Shown here: positions 60,141 to 64,000 of the stretch, piece by piece | Layout of the letters: each line of letters begins with the position of its first letter | Numbering within the stretch: the first letter of the stretch is position 1 | Assembly: GCA_030141605.1 (NCBI GenBank) | Contig: JAQGDQ010001080.1 | Location: 1 to 64,000 of the forward strand | Reading direction: 5' to 3' | DNA: 64,000 nucleotides | From: Tubiluchus corallicola | Lineage: Eukaryota > Priapulida > Priapulimorpha > Priapulimorphida > Tubiluchidae | Position numbers and translations under genes: made by a program | Notes under the pieces: model-generated | What the model was told of the DNA's origin: nothing | What the model saw: the letters and a program-made list of their open reading frames with translations, nothing else | Databases searched by the model: none

Positions 60141-60455
60141 AAATAATTCATTGTCTATCATAGATCCAATATTAGAATACCTAGTGATAAATTTGAATTC
60201 ATCGTCATCAGTGATATTGTTAAAGGGCAGAATAGTTTGTAGACAAAAGTGACAGAACCAGTTATTGTTCTTGTCAGTTAAATTGTTGTAATCAGTCAAA
60301 GTTAAATTTGTACATTTAAGATGCATCCATTGCTCACAGCAGTTGCAAAACAGTCCAAGTTGGTTATTTTTAACAGATTTAGTACATGATGAATATGGAA
60401 ATTTAGGCATTATTCTGACGTTCCTGGCGTAATATGTACATGTGGATATGACCAT
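60141..60455 (-). pseudogene. LINE PHD-finger region (amino part of ORF2)
   Basis: Reads CTKSVKNNQLGLFCNCCEQW, then MHLKCTNLT and WFCHFCLQTILPF followed by an acidic DDDEF. The cysteine and histidine spacing (C..C, H..C, C..C) is that of the PHD-type zinc finger placed ahead of the endonuclease in many L2/CR1-type LINEs. The first cysteine of the usual CxxC pair seems to be Tyr or Ser (YSSC). The frame is open for about 100 codons, ahead of a shift near 60,120. Confidence 0.85.
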
Positions 60456-62306
60456 GATTATTGATGATGAGAATGATGTAATATGATAAAAATAAAAAAC
60501 AAATTAATGAGTATGGGGTCAGAAGTAAAAAAATGTAGGCATATGTGATAATCAGGAGTTGAAGTGTTTACATGAAATAGCCGTAAATGATAATGTTTAA
60601 AAATTTCGACTCATAAATTTAATGTCATTTCTATTATACAACAGCTTTTAAAGGCCAAAACAAGAAACTTGACGAGAAACGTGTCCGTATAAAAACATAA
60701 AGAAAATCAGTTAAGCAGCACTGTCTACTATGAAATATTTGTACATGTGCACGTACAAGCTCGCACACATGCACACTCACACAATTAAAACACGCACCGT
60801 TCTCCGCACATCCTCAACCACACGCACCCGCACATTCAAGAGCATGTACATGCACACGAGTATTTAGGTTTCAACATAATTATAGAATTTACATGTAATT
60901 TATATGTAGATGTAGAAGCAGTACAATGTATTAAACTGTATACTGCATAACGAACTACAAAACCGGCAATAATATTTTATATATTCAAATGTTCAGGCAT
61001 TTACTAAGACTTTTGCACTCACACAATTTTTTTTGCGTATTCAATTGTTCAGGGAATCACTAGAAATATACACGTATACACTTGGATACAAGTACATCTA
61101 ATCTGACTAATCAGTTACTGATAATCATGCACCGGTTTTATGAAATGAAACCTTCGGGGATCAGGGACTTTTCCGTTAGAATCAGAGTTAACTTGACATT
61201 GATACACACAATAATTGTACAGTAATGTTCAGTGTGTACTAATCAAGTTAGCAAAATAGGGTACAGTACTGTTGCATATACCTAAATGTTCAGTGCTTAA
61301 TCGATAAGTTATAAAACGTGAAACGGAATTTGCATAAAAATAAGCTATACTATAGACGTATGACGGGGTAATATGTAAAAGTTAAAGAAAATAAGAAATA
61401 TAATGTTAAACTATTACGCACGAGAAACTACAGAATCATAGGTATACGAAACAATAAACAGTAATAAAATGTGATGACATTACAATTGCGCCGACCCATT
61501 CAATTACAGTTTGTTTATCAATCGGACAAAAGGTAAAGGTCATACTGTATGAATAAACGAGAACACAAGAACCAACGGTCCTGCAAAACGTGAACAAAAT
61601 CATGTACGCCAAAAATACAATTTATGGAAACTAGTACAGAAAGAAACCCTTCAAGTTTGAAACGAAAACTGTAACTGTGGATCAATTCATGAAAACTAAC
61701 GTATTTTTTATATTCATGAAAATACGAAAATAATATAATATAATATCTATAATATAATATAATATATAATATAATGCAGGAAGGCATATATTATTATGTA
61801 GAATACTTAAAGAATGAATGTGACAAAACACATGTATTATACAACAAGAAGAAGTGGATTAAATTAAAAATGCGACTGGCTTGCGAATTTAGCACCACTT
61901 AGAAGGATAGGCATAATTATCAAAACTAATTGCTGGCAGTTCTAAATCTCGTGGACATAGACCTATACTCCAGTAGCAGTAAAAAAGTATATATATAACT
62001 AATAAGCCTAGGTAATATTATACGAAGTACAAAATTAGATACAGGTGCCACTGGGTATACAATATTACAGTAGAATAACAAAATACCCGTTTAACGGATT
62101 AAACGCCTTACCATGTGTTGCAGAAGGTGAGACTACATGATAATAGCCTTTGAATCATTGGAAAGAAAATAGACAAGACACGCTAAGAAATTGTAAGCTG
62201 AATCAAACGAGTATGGGTAAATGTTTTACCAATAATTGAAACCAAAAATTAACTTTACCTAACATGATAAAATTACAACAATCTTACAGTTACATCAGGT
62301 TGCATC
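60456..62306. other. 1.85 kb between the LINE ORF1 and PHD region, no gene
   Basis: AT-rich, with a CA/CACG-rich patch at 60,735-60,860 and a TAATA-rich patch at 61,735-61,780. Inter-ORF spacers of LINEs are normally far shorter, so an insertion or a join of two different LINE copies is likely. No terminal repeats were recognised. Confidence 0.5.
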
Positions 62307-63155
62307 TCAATTAGTCGCATTAGAGCAGTCTGTTTGCAAAGGTGTAGTGTAACGCTTCAGATCTTCCAAACTAGAAATCTCAGTTATGTCAGTCCCTCCA
62401 GTCAGTTTTATGAAAACTCGGCCATCACGGGTCCAGGTGGTGCACTTTTTCATTTTTGCCATCTCCCTTGTATGTTTATAGATGCGAGCACTCAAACTCG
62501 ACAAGTGTTCGTTAATGTAAATACTGTTGTTGTTCTTGCTTGCACCAAAGTCACCTAAATTGTGCGCTCTGCACGTCTTTAATTTATTTTTATTACGAAG
62601 CAGCTCACGTTTCTTCCTTTTACTATTAAATCTAACAATGATAGGAGAACACAGTTCCGGTCTGCTACTAGGTACTCGGTGAGTATTATTAATTTTGTAC
62701 AGCTCCAATTTAACACGAATATGGTTTGCTACATCTGAAACTATCTTGACTGCATCCTCAGCGTTTGTTTCTGTCATAACAATAATTTCAAGGCAGTCAT
62801 TTCCCTGGCACCTCTCTAATTTGTTAATTTTTTCTTCTAAAGTTGTGTTAAACTGCTTCAGCTTTTTGAATCTGTCTTCCAAATCATCTTTCAGCAATGT
62901 TGTATTGGTATTAACAGAAGTCTGAACTGTCTGAACTTCGTAGAACACTGAATTGATCTTAAGTTGTTCATCCTTTAACTCTCTTATATCGTTCATTGTC
63001 TTATCAAGTGCAGTAAGCTGACTCAAAATTTTGTCCAATTTTTGGTCCTGAGTTGTTGATATTTCTACGGTTTCAATATCTGAACTATTATTCATGCCTT
63101 CTGATTGTTTATTAGCTGACCGTAATGAGCTTCGTTTATCGTTTTGCTTTGGCAT
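62307..63155 (-). CDS. LINE ORF1 protein with FP25K-like C-terminal domain
   Basis: Intact 282-codon frame with an ATG start. Residues 1-35 are basic and Ser-rich. About 40-115 is a coiled coil (KLDKILSQLTALDKTMNDIR, later LEDRFKKLKQFNTTLEEKIN). A central RRM-like part has LEIIVMTETNAEDAVKIVSD and IIVRFNSKRKKRELL. The end, SIYINEHLSSLSARIYKHTR then TWTRDGRVFIK, is the Baculo_FP-type C-terminal domain found in ORF1 proteins of several non-LTR elements. Such proteins bind the element's RNA. It is the only clearly intact LINE frame in the window and lies upstream of the broken ORF2 on the same strand. Confidence 0.9.
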   Translation of the reverse strand: MPKQNDKRSSLRSANKQSEGMNNSSDIETVEISTTQDQKLDKILSQLTALDKTMNDIRELKDEQLKINSVFYEVQTVQTSVNTNTTLLKDDLEDRFKKLKQFNTTLEEKINKLERCQGNDCLEIIVMTETNAEDAVKIVSDVANHIRVKLELYKINNTHRVPSSRPELCSPIIVRFNSKRKKRELLRNKNKLKTCRAHNLGDFGASKNNNSIYINEHLSSLSARIYKHTREMAKMKKCTTWTRDGRVFIKLTGGTDITEISSLEDLKRYTTPLQTDCSNATN

Positions 63156-63345
63156 TTCTAATATTATTCAGTACGAACATATCATCAGTACCAAAATCGT
63201 AAACACTCATAATTAACAGCCGTAATGCATGTAAGACACGACTTCAACTCACATAGTGTGCAAGGTACAGTATCGCACTAAGTGAAGCACAGTCCGCGCG
63301 ACACGTCTGCACGCTGTGCTGGCTTAAACCTGACAACCTGACTCA
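63156..63345 (-). promoter_or_regulatory. Putative LINE 5' UTR/promoter region
   Basis: A locally GC-rich, CpG-containing patch (63,285-63,335, with CCGCGCGACACG on the plus strand) lies about 130-180 bp upstream of the ORF1 ATG. LINE internal promoters are often GC-rich islands in AT-rich genomes. No specific factor site was identified and the element's 5' end is not defined. Confidence 0.4.
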
Positions 63346-64000
63346 TCATATTGGTAAGCTCGTTCTTTAGTGTCTGGATCAAACACATAAGATGTGTTCT
63401 GTATCATAAATTTGTTCACAACTTTTACTCTCTTGATCATGCAGAATGCTAGTGTTTGTTCATATAAGTGTTAATGTAAAATTTGTAATGTGCAAGTCAA
63501 TATGTATTTCATGAGCGTTAATCCCTGGAGACGTATCATCAACTGTACATTCTTATAATGGACTTTGTGTCTTTTATATTTTATTGTTTACTACAATAAA
63601 ATTATTAATATAAATATAAAGATTGTGTTATCGACTGTAAGATAAAAGTAGTCTGTAGCGGAATAATGCAAATCATTATGATTCAAAAACCTGTTGTTAA
63701 GCAAAAACCGTTTACTATAACTATTTGGATTTGCTAGTATATCATTTCGTATTATGGTATTTGTATGTAAGCCACTATTATCTCATTAAATTTGTACAAA
63801 AGGAGTGGACGAACTACTAATTTATTTACATGTTACCCACGTTTCTGCAGAAGCAAATTGAATACACTTTCTGTAAACGCATTTCATGTTACTTGAATTA
63901 GAAGCTGAAGTGACGATAGATTTTTGCGACTATTATTCTTGAATTTTGTAACTGGAAAGTACCTAAGTTAAATTTTACGAAAATAATTTTTTACGAGGCC
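63346..64000. other. AT-rich sequence, nothing recognised
   Basis: No open frame of note, no repeat with a partner in the window. Confidence 0.6.

Noticed and set aside
61518-61787. 89-codon hydrophobic frame as a membrane protein
   Set aside because: Part of it is translated from the TAATA-rich low-complexity patch; no other support.
62334-62925. Plus-strand frames opposite LINE ORF1
   Set aside because: Shadows of the intact minus-strand ORF1 frame.

Overview
This window reads as AT-rich, repeat-dominated nuclear DNA from an invertebrate animal. I could not place it to a phylum. The evidence is the retroelement content (non-LTR elements with FP25K-like ORF1, PHD, endonuclease and reverse transcriptase regions, a Ty3/Gypsy element, a piggyBac-like transposase), abundant microsatellites and minisatellites, and no bacterial-style operons or dense coding. 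I found no convincing intact host gene, no tRNA or rRNA gene and no CRISPR array. All recognisable coding sequence belongs to transposable elements, and nearly all of it is broken.

The left and middle parts (1 to about 54 kb) are a mosaic of diverged duplicated blocks in partly preserved order. Block A occurs at about 0.14-7.5 kb and again at 21.7-26.9 kb; the first copy carries 2.4 kb extra with a long (TAA)n tract. Block C occurs at 11.0-12.3 kb and 38.3-39.7 kb. Smaller segments recur at 6.6, 17.6, 26.0 and 33.6 kb, at 8.2, 34.6 and 36.4 kb, at 10.3 and 41.0 kb, at 12.7 and 42.1 kb, and at 14.5, 36.9, 45.1 (inverted) and 52 kb. A short interspersed repeat of about 365 bp appears at least five times. 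The most striking pair is 13.10-14.46 kb against 50.49-51.85 kb: about 1.36 kb nearly identical, continuing on one side into sequence that is homologous but clearly diverged. This looks like gene conversion or a very recent copy event.

Specific elements in this mosaic are a 118-bp unit repeated five times (8.60-9.19 kb), a piggyBac-like transposase pseudogene (18.4-18.9 kb), a 28-bp minisatellite of about 30 units (19.67-20.50 kb), a decayed LINE (29.1-29.9 kb), a foldback-like element built of short TTCGCCAG-containing motifs (31.9-33.2 kb), an internally deleted LINE (43.2-44.6 kb) and a Ty3/Gypsy element on the minus strand (about 46.8-50.4 kb) with gag, reverse transcriptase and RNase H remnants.

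The right part (54.1-63.3 kb) is a nested structure. A minus-strand LINE (FP25K-like ORF1, PHD finger, endonuclease) is interrupted inside its endonuclease domain by a 5.4-kb element with about 510-bp terminal inverted repeats and a TTAA target duplication. The LINE reading resumes on the far side of the insertion. Inside that element a GA/GACA-rich microsatellite is itself split by two 5'-truncated LINE copies from different clades, both in the same orientation. This layered insertion history is the clearest and most checkable result in the window.
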